Shown here: piece by piece, positions 13,281 to 25,700 of the stretch
Layout: each line of letters begins with the position of its first letter
Numbering within the stretch: position 1 is the first letter of the stretch
Translations under genes and position numbers: made by a program
Origin: Drosophila pseudoobscura
Lineage: Eukaryota > Arthropoda > Insecta > Diptera > Drosophilidae
Assembly: GCF_009870125.1 (NCBI RefSeq)
Contig: NC_046683.1
Coordinates: forward strand, 45,089,869-45,153,868
Length of the DNA: 64,000 bases
Direction: 5' to 3'
Notes under the pieces: model-generated
Told to the model about the DNA's origin: nothing
Seen by the model: only the letters and a program-made list of their open reading frames with translations
Database searches by the model: none

Positions 13281-13819
13281 CCATGAAACACCAAAGTAAT
13301 CGCTTAAGCATGGATCCGATTCCGATCTGATTGTTAATATTGAGAGTTTTTCTTTGTTTCTGAATTTCGAGGCGTAGCATTGGGTAAAATATCTACAGAC
13401 ATAGGAGTACTACACGAATTTCTCATTATAAATATGGTATAACATCCCTTATCTGTTTTGAAATTATTCTATAATGCCCTAGAAGGATCAGGAATGGATC
13501 AATGAGAAGTGGAAACAAATTAGCGCAGATTTATTCAAAAGATTCCCATACAAATACTATCGTTCGGCGGAAGCATGCACTGCAATTAATAAATAATTCA
13601 TACTAAATTAAGCAATGGATTTAAAACAAAAGCACTCCTAATTACATATGTACATACTCGTACTTAAATGTATTAAATATTCTGTTCTTATATACAAATA
13701 TAAATAAATTAAATGGAATTCACTTTGATTTAACCATAAATAACTGTATTAAAAGGTTTTTTTAGTACGGCCCATATTTAATCAGAAAAAGAAACACGGT
13801 AAAAAATATTATAATAAAA

Positions 13820-13853
<34 letters not shown>

Positions 13854-14030
13854 ATACATATGACATCTATATCTTATTAAAAATGTTAATTTTATTTAGT
13901 TAAAATATTAAAATAAATTTCATTAAAATATAAAAATATATTAAAATATATACTTTATTTAAATATTAAAATATATTAACATATACATATATTAAATATA
14001 TATATATTAAAATATATTTCCTTGAATTAT
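13281..14030. repeat. AT-rich island with (TA)n
   Basis: An AT-rich block contains a perfect (TA)n core near 13821-13850. It is followed by degenerate ATATTAAAATA repeats to about 14020. No open frame here looks coding. It resembles the AT-rich low-complexity islands at 20.0-20.6 and 22.3-22.7 kb. Confidence 0.8.
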
Positions 14031-15320
14031 TTTCATATTACTGTCGAAATCCAGTGCCTAAGGATCTCTGTAAGGATTGCATTTGCATTGAATCATAATA
14101 TCAGAAGGTTCCCCCGCAAACACAGTCTTTCGGGAGAGTATCCATCAGATCTAGTGTGCAGTCCCGATTCACGATCCATGATCCCCAATCGTTCGCCCCG
14201 AATAGCTCGCAGTGTACTCGTCTGCGGCCCAAATGCACTGGAAAGTGTCTCTCGTGCTGAACTCCGACCCGAACGTATGTTTTGCCTGGTAGAATGTGGT
14301 TGTGGCTGGGGATGGGGATGGGGATGGGGTTGGGGATGTCCGTCCGGGAGTACGTCAGGACGTGCTACACATAAACTGCATTAGGCGTCAGGAGTTGGCC
14401 GACAGTCGGATGAGCCGCCCCCAAAGCGTTTGTCCAGCAATCAGCAGCAACGTGGCTAATGGCCGGGCTTTCGAATGTTATACGTTGTGTCCTCCGTCCG
14501 TGTGTCGGATCTCAACAGAGTTGGCTTTTAAAACAATCGAGTGACGACACGGAAAATTAGTTTACGCAACCACTGCCAAGAGGCCAGAGGGCGGCCAGAG
14601 GGACTCTGGCCAATAAGGAAGCGCATTCGGGCGAAGGAGAAGCCGAAGGAGACGAGGGGAGAAGCTGTTCTAAGTCAACTCGATGCCAGTCAATCAGGCG
14701 GAAGGCACAAGGCACAAGCAGTCGAAGGAAGGACCAAAGCCGTGCCACTAAAACTTTGCCAGCTCACGTGTGTGGGTGTTGGCAGGACCCTGTGCTCTGC
14801 TCTGCTCTGCTCTGCTGTGCTCTGAGCTCTGCTGGTGTGGCAGGGGACAGTGCCAAGAAAGTGGCAACTTCTGACGGGGCAGCTGCTGCTCCAATTGTTG
14901 GCACTAACTTGCCATCGCTCGTTGTTTTCCCCCTGCCCCCGTGCCACCGTGCCCCCGTGGCCCCTGCCCCTTGCCCCGTGCGCCATTCAAGTGGATTTGC
15001 TTTATATTTTCACTCGGTTTTTTCCACTTTTTCCTTTGCAACAAAATTGTTTTTCTTAGCTGTTGCTGCCGCCCCAACACGCACTTGCAACTTGCACCGC
15101 CCCCGCCCCCTCCCCCTCCGCGTGCCCCCTGCAAAAGTCACTTAATTGAGTGCAAAGCTGAGGAGATGCACTGCGCGGATTTAACTTTGCGAAACTTGAA
15201 TTGATTCAAAACTTTCTTTGTTCGCCGAGAGCGCATAATGGCCAAAGGGAGGGAGGGAAGGGAGGGAGGTAGGGAGGGGGACTCATGGAGGATTAAGCCA
15301 ACGAGCCCTGCTATTGACAG

Positions 15321-15355
<35 letters not shown>

Positions 15356-15802
15356 CTTTTAGCCAAGTTGATTAATGTCCGGGCCACTGCGCAAATTATG
15401 AAAGGAGGGACGCAACGACAGAGCGCGACAGAGAGCCACATAGAACGAGGGCCAGGGAACCTGGTCCAGTATCAGGAACTGAATCAGAGCCAGAATCAGA
15501 GCCAGAGCCAGAGCCAGACCAAGTTGCCATTTCATTGTGCTTACATATTTTTTAATGGCTGACTAATTAGCAAACTGCCAGCGCATTTAGCCAGTCTCCA
15601 CCGGATAAATGTCTCACTCTGGCCCAACCCCCCCACCCCCACCCCTACGGCACTACGGCTGTACGGGTCTACGGCACTACGGCGTACACGTAAGCAGCGC
15701 CAGCGCCAGCGACGGCAGTCGACTCTCGGCAGAGAACAGAGAGTTAAGCGATATTTCAGGGCGACAGCCGCACGGGCGGACTTTGGAATTTATGGTTATT
15801 TG

Positions 15803-15837
<35 letters not shown>

Positions 15838-18800
15838 CACTCTGGCATTGTGTGTGTGTGCACTGACAACCGGAAAATATATCGATGTACAAATTAAACT
15901 GCAACTGGAAGGAACGAGCGGCTGGAAGGGGACTGGAAGCAGGACTGGAAGCGAGGCACGGCTTGGATCTGCGGCTGAAAAGGAGCTGCCGAGTGCAGGC
16001 CACAGAATAAACTCGAAATAGAGCCAAGAACCGAGACGATGGTTTCGACTAAGAGATACCCTTTCTCTCTCTCTCTCTCTACAGGCAAGTGGTTCCCCTC
16101 AAAGGCCGCCGGAGAGGCCGACAACAACATGCATGTCGTGTGCATGACTCCCAGATCGAAACAGCCAGCCAGGCGGAAGGAAAAACTCACAGAGAAGTCG
16201 TGAGGCACGAGGCAGGAGGCAGATCGTGTGGCATTTAATTTTCCTCTATAAATTTCTTCAGCTGCAAATCGAAATGAACTTTCTCCGACTCGCATTCGTG
16301 GCAGAAGCAAAAGCAAAAGCAAAGGCATTTTGTGGTCAACTTCATGGCGGTTCCTGGCAGGGGCGAGGGGCGAGGGGCGAGGGGCAGGGGTGCTGGGCTG
16401 CTGGGGCACAGCAAATTGGTCTCCCCAGCCAGTGGCCATTGAAATTGGAATTGCCAGTCGATGGCTAATCAAATGGGGGCTTGGGGGGGGGGGGGGGGGG
16501 CTTGGGGGGTGGCTGTGTATCGAGTGGATTATGGCCAAGTGCTGGCCGAGGAGCTTGACTCATTAACAGTTTCTCTGACACGCTAAAGGAGCTCCTTGTG
16601 GACAGGTCCAGCCATAAATTAGAGGACAAAGAAATGGCCAGCAGCAGCAGCATCTGTTACACAGATACAGATACAAGATACAGATACAAGATACAAGATA
16701 CAAAAGCCACTTAAAGCTAATCAACTTGACTAAATTATTTCATCGTTTTCAGCCCCGAAGCGCCACTCCATCGCATTCCAGAACTTAATTAATTGTGACG
16801 TCCCGATAATGCCTCTCCTCTTCGCCCACAAGGCTCTCTGGCCCCGCCCACTTTGCTCTCAAGGTAAATACAAGTCTTGAAAAACATTGCATCCCATTAG
16901 GGGCAGGATGGGGCAGCCTGCAGCACAACATAAATGTCCTTGTTGCGGTCGGCGGTCAGCATCGGAAACTTTTTGCACGAACGAAATGGGGGTAGGGGGT
17001 AGGGGCGGTGGGGCACGGCACGGTGTGGCACTACGGGGCAGGTCATTGCAGGCACTTGGCTGTAAATCACAGGCGGACACTGCAGCAGCCCCAGAAATTG
17101 GCCAGGGCCCGGCTTTGCCGCCTTTGCTGCCTTGGCCAAAGGCAATACCCCTACCCTCCCCTCCCCTCCCCCTCCCACCTGCCTGCGGCAGCAATTTCCT
17201 GGCCAAGGTTAAAGTTATAAATTATGGCTCTTCTTCTCCTCGCCTCTGCTTCCTCGGCTGCTTGCCCCCTCCACCCTCTGGAGGAGTCCTATCTGCATGA
17301 CTTGGTTATTGGTAACAAAAGTTGCGTTAATAAAATCTGGTTAAAACACGTAAAAGTCATTGGCCTCCCCAGCCCCCTCCCCACATGGCACCCAAGGCAC
17401 CAACTGTTCAAACATTTTCTTGGCTTATTCTGCACTTACGCCGTGGGCCTCCCCCCTCCATCCCCCCATTCCCCACATCCCCTTTTTGGTAGGCTGGCAA
17501 AATCAAGTTTGCAAAAGTATCTTAAATCTGCATGTAAACTCAATGTGTGTTGGTTAGCCGCAGTGCCTACCGCCGCCCACAGACACCCAAGAAAAGGGCG
17601 GGGCGGGGGCAGAGGCGGGGGCAGAGGCAGAGGCAGGAGCAGAGGCAGAGGCAGGGACGAGGGACGAGGGCAGGTTGGCAAAGTTTTTGGGGAAATTGAG
17701 CAATAAAGTTTTCGCGTCTCCATCCCATATCCCTTTCCCCTCCCCCCACCCCGAGCACACATGGCAGGGGGGGGCTGCCGCTGTTACACGATACTTTTTC
17801 ATCGTCGGTAAATGCTGGGGTTTCAAGCGGAAACCCGACCATAAAATAAGTCTAATTGGTATTCAATTACCTTCAAGGGAAATACTACTCCATTTCCTCC
17901 TTTTCCATAATATATATAAAATATATTTTCGTATTTAACGAGTCCCCTTTCTTGTCGATTATTCGTCAAGATTAAAATCTATTCGAAATCGCTTCAATTC
18001 CTTGGTGAAAATCGGTTAAGCGATGCTTTTCTGGCCGTCGTTAAATGTTGCGATTAATATGGAAATTCTCGGTGAAGGGAAATCTTGAATTTCTTTTTAA
18101 AATGAATTTTTCAAACAATCCACAAATATTTAAGGCTTTTTCCACAGGCTCTTCTAGCACGGCGCTAAGGACACGTTCCTTTCGATCTGAATCGCGTCGG
18201 TTGAATGCCGTTCGAGTGGCTCGAAGCCCCCCCCCCCCCCCTCTCCCTCGTGGTGGAAGTGTGGGGCGGAAAAGTTCTAGTCTGAGCAGCAGCCTAAAGA
18301 GGCGTGACTGTTTGTTTCATTCATGGGCAGGGCGGCGGCAGGGCGGCGGCAGGGGGGGTGGCACCACTCAGCGCCAGATGCGTGTGTTCTCTTAGCCAGG
18401 AGGGGGGGCCAGGAGGGGGGGCCAGGGGTAGCGGAGAAAATAATGAAAGAAATATGCAAATATTGCGGTTTAATTAAGTTTCGTCTGAAGTGATTTTAAT
18501 TGTGGGACCACCTGGCGTATGAGCGATGGTTCTCGATGGGTCTTGCCCCGGCCCTTGCTCTACGGACGCGATGACGATAATGGAATGCCAAAGTCAATTA
18601 TCAGAATGGCCCGATAAACTGTTGAAAATGGCGCATACGTTGCGTGCAACACTGCATGCCCACACATCCACACACACGCAATGGACAGGCCATAAATTAT
18701 TCAACAACAAAATACTTAACAAGCCATTCGCTGGCATGAAGCAAACAACAGCAAGACACTCGTCGGCTGCCTCTGAGCAGCGTCTCAGCGGCTGAATGAC

Positions 18801-19720
18801 GCCACTTGGAAAACTCACAACCTAATTTCCATCAGAGTGAAAAGTGCTGCTGCCTCGAGAGCTGCCTGCATTCAAACGGAGGCAAAAGTAATTTCGCTCA
18901 TTTAATAAGACACAAAAAAAAGCGCAGGACTGACTGACTGACAAACAGAAGGAGGGATGGAGGGATGGAGGGCGGTGGCGGTGGCGGTGGCAAGTCGACA
19001 ACAGAGGCGGCATCAAGGGCGACAGATGATGATGAAAATTGCTCTGCTCCACTGAGCTGCAGAGCTGGGGAGCTGGGGAGCTGTGCTGCGGTGCTGCTGG
19101 GTGTAAAGTGTAAGTGTAACCACAAAATGGCAAATGCCAGACGCCAGTGGTACGTGAGAGAGGGCGACGCGTCGCTTCGGAGGAAATTAAATTGAAATGA
19201 GACGCGTTGCCGCGTGCGGAAACGAATGCAAAGGCGAGCAAAGGAAAGCGACATGGAAGGCGAGGCGCTGCGCGCTCTACAAGTTGTTAAGACTATGGCA
19301 ACAAACAACGGGGCATGCAGGCGCCACAAGAAGCACCAGAAGCAGCAGCAGCAACAGCAGCAAGAGTGGAGAATAACAAGCCACAGTAGGGCGCTGGCAG
19401 GCAGGCAGCCCAAAAGGAATTAAAAATGGAGCAGCCCGGCAGGCGGAAATTAAGTTTTTCCCCGCGACCCAGGCAGGATGCAAGGCCAGCAAGGAAATAT
19501 GCTAAATAAACGCGAGTGCATGCATACAATTACAGGCGCAGAGCGGAGAGGAGCATACGAACGGACCCCGGACCCCGGACCACGGACTACGGGGGAGTAA
19601 GCCGGGGCTTAAATACTTTGGGCCAAAAGAGTGGTCGCGCATAAGCAGGGAGCACCACACACGGTGCCCCTGGATGTTGCACCGTTTTCCTCGCTGAGCG
19701 GCTTTTTCTATTTTATTTTA
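14031..19720. other. gene-free DNA with microsatellites
   Basis: No supported gene. Repeats include GGGGAT copies at 14302-14337, TCTGC copies at 14789-14835, (CT)n at 15325-15353, (CA)n at 15805-15835, poly-G at about 16485-16500, GATACAAGA copies at 16660-16702, poly-C at about 18227-18240 and a CAG/CAA-rich tract near 19337-19365. The ORF at 14022-14384 owes its length to the GGGGAT repeat. Confidence 0.5.
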
Positions 19721-19989
19721 TTTTATGGCAAAATCAAGAGCTGCGTATACGAAACGGTGTTTAGGTTATTCCTCAAAGAAAATAAATAAACGCAAAGTCC
19801 TTGATGGAAGGAATATAAAATATATGCAATATAAATGAATATAGTATGGGTAGTACCCCTATCTAGGGGTGGTCTAGGGGTAGTGTCTGCTTATCGTTAT
19901 TATTCCCTGGACTAATGTTGATTATACGTTTATTGAGCGTTGATTTAAGGACTATAAACGTTGGGTCATTTGATATTGGAAGGATCCTA

Positions 19990-20610
19990 AGCATTCCAAT
20001 TTGCATTTTAGAAAAAAAAAAAAATACAAAAGTTTACAAAAAAAATTAAATTAAAAAAAATACAAAACAAAAATACTATAGCAAAACTGAATTTCTTATC
20101 TAAATTTGTATTTATTATCTTATTTTTATTATTATTTTTTTATTTTATTATTGAAAGTATATATTTTTAGTAATACATATTTTCGATTGATATTACTTTT
20201 TTTTTGTTATTATTGTATTTCTATTTTATTTCTTTTCTTTTATTATTTTATTTTTTGGTTTTATATATATTTTTTTATTAATTTAATATTTTATTTTGAA
20301 TCTTTTATGTTTATTATTTTATATTTTTTTATATTTTATTTGTGTTATTATTTTTTTAATATTTAATTTTTTTTAAATTTTTTTTATCTTTTTTTATTAC
20401 TTTATTTGTATTTCTTTTTTTGTATTTTTGTATTTTTACTATTTTATTTTTTTATTACTTTTGTATTATTTGATTTGTATTTTATTCTAATAATAATTAC
20501 AAATAATATTAATAATTATAAAACACGTTTTTTTATTATTTAATTATATGCAAGTTTTAAAAAGAATTACAACGAATTTATTTATTTATAAAAATGCATA
20601 TATTTGTGAT
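19990..20610. repeat. AT-rich low-complexity island
   Basis: This is about 600 bp of nearly pure A/T, mostly T-rich on the plus strand with TTTTATTATT-like degenerate units. The Phe/Tyr/Ile-only frame at 20106-20366 is an artefact of T-richness. The boundaries are fairly sharp: GC-containing sequence resumes near 20611. Confidence 0.85.
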
Positions 20611-22145
20611 AAGAGTGGATCCTGAATCAGGATGGCCCTTTGGTCCCTGCCCTTCTTTGCGAATTTAATCACTTTTTTCCCGTTATAATCCGAATTGAAG
20701 GTCCTATAGAGAGTCTCCTGGCTTCACCGTACCCTCGCAAAACACCATTATGGTGTGATGACTCCCAAACTTCTTTGATCCGCCCTCCCTTGAGGGTTCT
20801 ACATCCACATAAAGCCCCTACATTGCCTCCCCTGAACTCAGGAGTTAACTGCCAACTAAATGAGTAAATAAATAGGATTCCATTCCGTTGAGATCCTTTA
20901 TATGCACACCCGTTCCGGCCCTTCCTATCTTCAAAATCTCTCGAGCGTATCTCTGTATCTCTCAGATTTGTGCAATCAAGATGTCTGCCGTTTCTGCTAC
21001 CGTGGCAAATCCTCTTATAGATTTTCCAATCGGTCGCCTGGGCGACTCCTGCAGAGGACTTAATGTGGAACGAAGTTGTGCATTTTTATGTCCCATCCAT
21101 CCGTCCGTCCGTCCGTTCGTCCGTCCGTCCGACCGTGCTTCCGTCCCCTGGGAACGTTTAACAGGCAACAGCACGTGAAGTGAAATGAAATGAAACGAAA
21201 CAAGTGCATTATTTGCATTAAATTATGCATGCAACGGAGGTGACGCAACGAGTGGGGCAGAGGGAGTGGGAGTGAAAAGTGTCAGCAGCCGCGCGCATTC
21301 ACACGCAAATGGAAGTGGCGCCGCGCGGCGGCAGGGAGGAGGGTGGCACAAACAATGCGAAAATAAAAAGCGGATCGCGCGAACAAGTGCGGGCCCTCCA
21401 GACCGCGGAGAGGCCTCAAAGGGGGCCCTCGACTTGTGGGCCGCCCAGAGTTCTGTGCAACTTAAATTGAAGCTGCGGCTGTGGCGGTGGCAAGGCCGAC
21501 GGAAGGACAGAGGCCCACGGACAGGTGCGAGGAGGCCAGCAAGTGGCTGAAATTAAAGAGAAATATCTTTGGCAAAGGCGGAATTTAAGCAAGTAAAGAG
21601 TTTCCCACTTCCCCTCCCGCCACCCCAAATAAAAAGTGGAATAGCCAGACTCTTGACTCACGAATCTTCGCTCTTTTCAATCAGTTCGAATAGATCTCCC
21701 GCCTCAATTAGGGGCAATTTCCCAGTGTCCATATATTCTCGAGTGTAGCCCAGGGGATTATCGCTGGAACAATCGGCCAAGTGTCGAAGATAAGTACTCG
21801 TCTACCCGTCTACCCGTCTACCTGCCAATTGTGACGCAAAACGAAATGGAACTTTATTGCTCCGATAACTAGGGTGCCCACAGATTTCAAAAGTGAATCA
21901 TTTCGATGATTGTTCAGCCGCCAGTTGAACTTATTTGTACTCACAAGTACAGGCCAAACGCTAGGCAGCACTTTTTCTCATAGACTTGGGGCCCCAAAAA
22001 TTCATAATAAATTGAATGTGTGGTTTTTTTCTTAGTTTTTATCATCAACATAGTTTTAAATGAATGCAGCTATCAATTGGCCTTCAAGACTTTTGTTTCT
22101 TGAGTGGACCCTCGGGTCCAGCGCAATGGTGGGGCATGCATCCTT
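20611..22145. other. gene-free DNA
   Basis: No supported gene. It contains a CCGT/CCGA tract at about 21090-21130 and a TCTACCCG triplication near 21800-21820. It ends at the candidate exon on the minus strand. Confidence 0.45.
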
Positions 22146-22316
22146 CTAGAGTCCCAGCGGGTGGACAACGGCCCCATTTTTCGGGACCCAGCCACGGCTG
22201 TCACGGCTCATCCAGCCTGATACACAGATCTCGTCCTTGAGCATCATCAGCTCAGGGTGTATATTCACTGGCGGGATGCTGTGGCGAGCAACGCAGACAC
22301 TGCCGAAATTGGTAAC
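22146..22316 (-). CDS. candidate orphan terminal exon
   Basis: On the minus strand a splice-acceptor-like CTCTTAG (ending 22317) is followed by 56 codons and a TAG (22148-22146). The codons are markedly coding-like (TTC, GGC, GTC, TGC, CGC, CAC, AGC, ATC, CTG, CTC, AAG, GAC, GAG, ATC), unlike the surrounding AT-rich DNA. The frame is closed by a stop immediately upstream of the acceptor, so it only makes sense as an exon starting in phase 0. The peptide holds two Trp-Met/Trp-Val segments ('SGWMSRDSRGWVPKNG') and no family I recognise. The upstream intron would run into a 400-bp AT-rich low-complexity block with no clear polypyrimidine tract, and I could not find its partner exon. It could be the last exon of a host gene, or a fragment of a displaced gene. 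Confidence 0.4.
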   Translation of the reverse strand, partial: VTNFGSVCVARHSIPPVNIHPELMMLKDEICVSGWMSRDSRGWVPKNGAVVHPLGL

Positions 22317-22720
22317 CTAAGAGTTTTTTATTTTATATTTTAAATTCGTATATTTATATATTTTTTATTTTATGTTTATATATTTTATATTTTTTATTTA
22401 TATATTTTATATTTTTTATTTATATATTTTATATTTTTTATTTATATATTTTAAATTTTTCATTTTATGTTTGTATTTTTATTTTTTAAATTTATACCTT
22501 TTTTATTTTTCATGTTATATTCGTATATTTATATATTTGTTATTTTTTATTTATATGTTTTATATTTATGTATTTATTTATTTTATATTCATTTATTTTA
22601 TATTTTTATATTTTAAATTTATAGCTTTTTTATTTTATTATATGTTTTTTATTTATATTTTTTATATTTATATATATATTTTTTTATATTTTATGCTTAA
22701 ATTTATTTTTTATATTGGTG
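22317..22720. repeat. AT-rich tandem low-complexity block
   Basis: Imperfect tandem copies of a TTTTTTATTTATATATTTTATA-like unit (about 22-30 bp) give a long open frame of Phe, Tyr and Ile (22372-22752). That frame is an artefact. The block directly abuts the candidate exon's acceptor on the minus strand. Confidence 0.8.
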
Positions 22721-25700
22721 TCGTTCGATTTTTCCTTTATTTGCTGGTTTAATAACTGCCCGAAAAGGCTTTTACATCTATTTCTTGCTTCAGTTTTGGG
22801 CTGGAAATTAAGAAAATGTGCCCCTACGACAGTTTGGGATCCCGAAGCACCGTCCAAGCCACATGTCAGACACAGACACAAAACACAAAACACAAAACAC
22901 AAGCAACAAACAACAAACAAAAATGTCTGAATGTAATGCTTTGAATAGTGTTTCGGATGCATGTACCGCTTGTCACACGTTTTTCCAGCTCCATTTCCAG
23001 CTCCATCTCCCCCGTTGCCATCTCTCCTGCTCAATTTCCATGACCATAAAATTAGTGCTGTTTCCCGCACAGAAAAGCATTTCCTTCTGGTCGGTCCATG
23101 GTGCATGGCATATGTTTACCCAGTGAGCATTCAGCATATTGCTGAGCAGTGCTGGTGGTCCCTAAGCTGTTGCTCCTGCTGACCACTCTTCCCTGGGGAG
23201 GAAGCAGAAAAGAGCCCCAACAAAGGGGTGGGGGGGGAGTCCGGCACATGCACTATGCCATAAAATGCCATGTCCGGAGAAGAGCAACAAATGACCCTTT
23301 CCTTGCCATAACATCTCAGCATCGTATCCCACCAGTCCATCCAGCACCCCCACCCCCACCCCCACCAGCATCCCCTGCCACCCTGATTCCTGTTTTGCAT
23401 AGTCAACTGAATTTGATGGCATTTTCGCACAGCTTAAAACAATTTGCCATAATGCTTTTACTGCGTAACCATCGCAACGATGTCGTGATGTCATCCTCCA
23501 GTGCCAGCGCCAGTGCCAGCGCCAGCGCCTGGGGCAAAGGCCACTAAAGATGCCCTGGCCAGGGCTAAGGACATGCCATAGACGACAGATAGATAGATAG
23601 ATGGAGATATAATACCCGCTATTTTGAGCAGACTTTTCCCACAAACTTGATCTGCACTGAAATGTAGTCAAAAACTCGTGGCTCTGCCCTTAAAGGGGGT
23701 CAAAGGCCAGGTGTTCAAGGAGTCCTTTTCGGCTATTATCCAATTATTTGGGATGGTTCTTTATTGGAAGAATGAGGACGTGTGGATTGCAAGAAGAATG
23801 ATAGCTATTCGTAGCACAGGGCCATTATGTATGGGGTATGCTCACATCAGGGGTATTCTCTGCATAGATATTAGAAGTACTGTCCGATCCCATACTTTAT
23901 CTTGAGCATAAACGATGCTATGCCTGGATATCTATGGCACGACTTCCCATTGCATAAACGACACAATAATCGGAGATAGTTCTCAGGATATTCCCATCTA
24001 GATGGAATCCCCAGAGCTGTTGCTGTGGATCGTAAATCGTGTGTGTATCTATCGTATACACGATATCCTGAAATCTGTTTAAAAGCTTCTCCCCTGCCCT
24101 GCCCTCCCCCTGCCCTGCCCTGCCCTGCCCTCTCGTCTCCTCCAATCTCGTCCTGCATGAAGACCTACTGCAAATTGAAACGGAAAACGGGAATGAAACG
24201 GCGGCGGTGGTGGCGGTGGCGGCGGAGTAAATGCTCGTAAAATAAAGTAAAATGGCTTTCTCTTGCTTTCTTGACGGCCACTGAAAATGCATTTCCGATA
24301 CCCATGTGTGTGTGTGTCTGTGTGTGTGTGTGTGGATGCATTAGGTAACGTGTGTGTGTGTGTGTGTGTGTGTGTCTTTGTGTGGGGGCGTGACTGCTGC
24401 AACATGCAACGCTAAAAGCCATGACCGTGCCGCACGCAATCATCGCATCGCGCGGCGTTCACGCCAAATCTGGCGCTGCCTCTTGCTTAAGAGTTGAAAG
24501 GTTCTGCCCCTCACAGAGAGGCACGCATCTGGGGGCAGGGCATGGCAGGGCATCCCCCCCCCCCCCCCCCCCCCGCCCCGCCCGGCCATCCAGCCAGAAA
24601 TAATAATAATAATAACGAGTCCTATGGCCCGTTTGTTAGTTTGGCTGTTTGCCGACGACTTTCGCAACTTTTGCCAGGAACTAACTTTGCCGTGTGGCAA
24701 TCCCCCCCCCCCCCCAATCCCATGGGGCCGCTCCTAGCTCGTTGCACGTTGCAAACTTATAAAGCTGTAAGCGGGTCAGTGGCAGCGGCAGCGTCCAAAT
24801 CAGTGGCAGCCGGAGAGAGTTTCGACGATTTCGATAGTTTTGTGTTCCGTGAAAAGTGCGCGTGAGGCGGAGGCGGAGGGGGGGGCAGAGGGCATGGAGC
24901 GAGGCCGCCCAACAGATAGGACGCGGTCCAAAAAACCCGGCCCGGTGCCACTTGGGCACATTCCTCAAAAGGTTCCTCAATCGCTGTACGAATTTCGCCC
25001 CAAAAAGCAGCAGGAGGCACGCATCAAAACCATCGTTTAAGGCTCCTATCGTATGATATACAATCGTAGCTGGGCTGTTGCTGTGCCATAAAGTGTACTC
25101 TGAACTCCGGGCGAAACAATCGCATAATAAATATGAATTTTATCAGGGAATCGTCTGCTTATCGGCAACGCTCGTGCCTCGTCATGCACACGTCATGTAT
25201 TTTGTTGGCGAAACCGCTCTAAAAGCTACCAAAGGGACTTGTAGAATTTCGTTTATATTTCTTAAATATAAAATACAAAAAAAAATCCCATCCATACTCG
25301 GAATAACTTCCAAATGATGTACGAGTGTTTTTAGTATTTAATGACGTCATCAATTTTGATCACGGCGCCAAGACGTCAACTGAAAATAAAAGTAAGACTT
25401 AACGATCGTTTAAAACTCCCAAAAAAGGAAAAGAAAAAGGCAGAGGCAGAAGCCAGGAAAATGTCTGCGTCTTGCGAATCACTAAAAATTTTAACAAAAG
25501 TTAAACTTCCGTTTCCGCTACGAAACGGCAACAGCAGCGGAGGCAGCGGTGGCAGCGGCAGCAACGGAAGCGGGTAAAGCTTTTCAACATTAAAAAGATG
25601 TAAAGGACCCGCGACAGCGGCAAAAAGCCAAGAAGGAAGAAGGAAAGTGGCGGAGTGGCAAAATACTTATAGCCGTGATGGCAGGACATCAGCGGCGAAC

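Noticed and set aside
22372..22752. Phe/Tyr/Ile hydrophobic protein resembling a membrane protein
   Set aside because: Pure AT low-complexity DNA, with no codon bias or start context.
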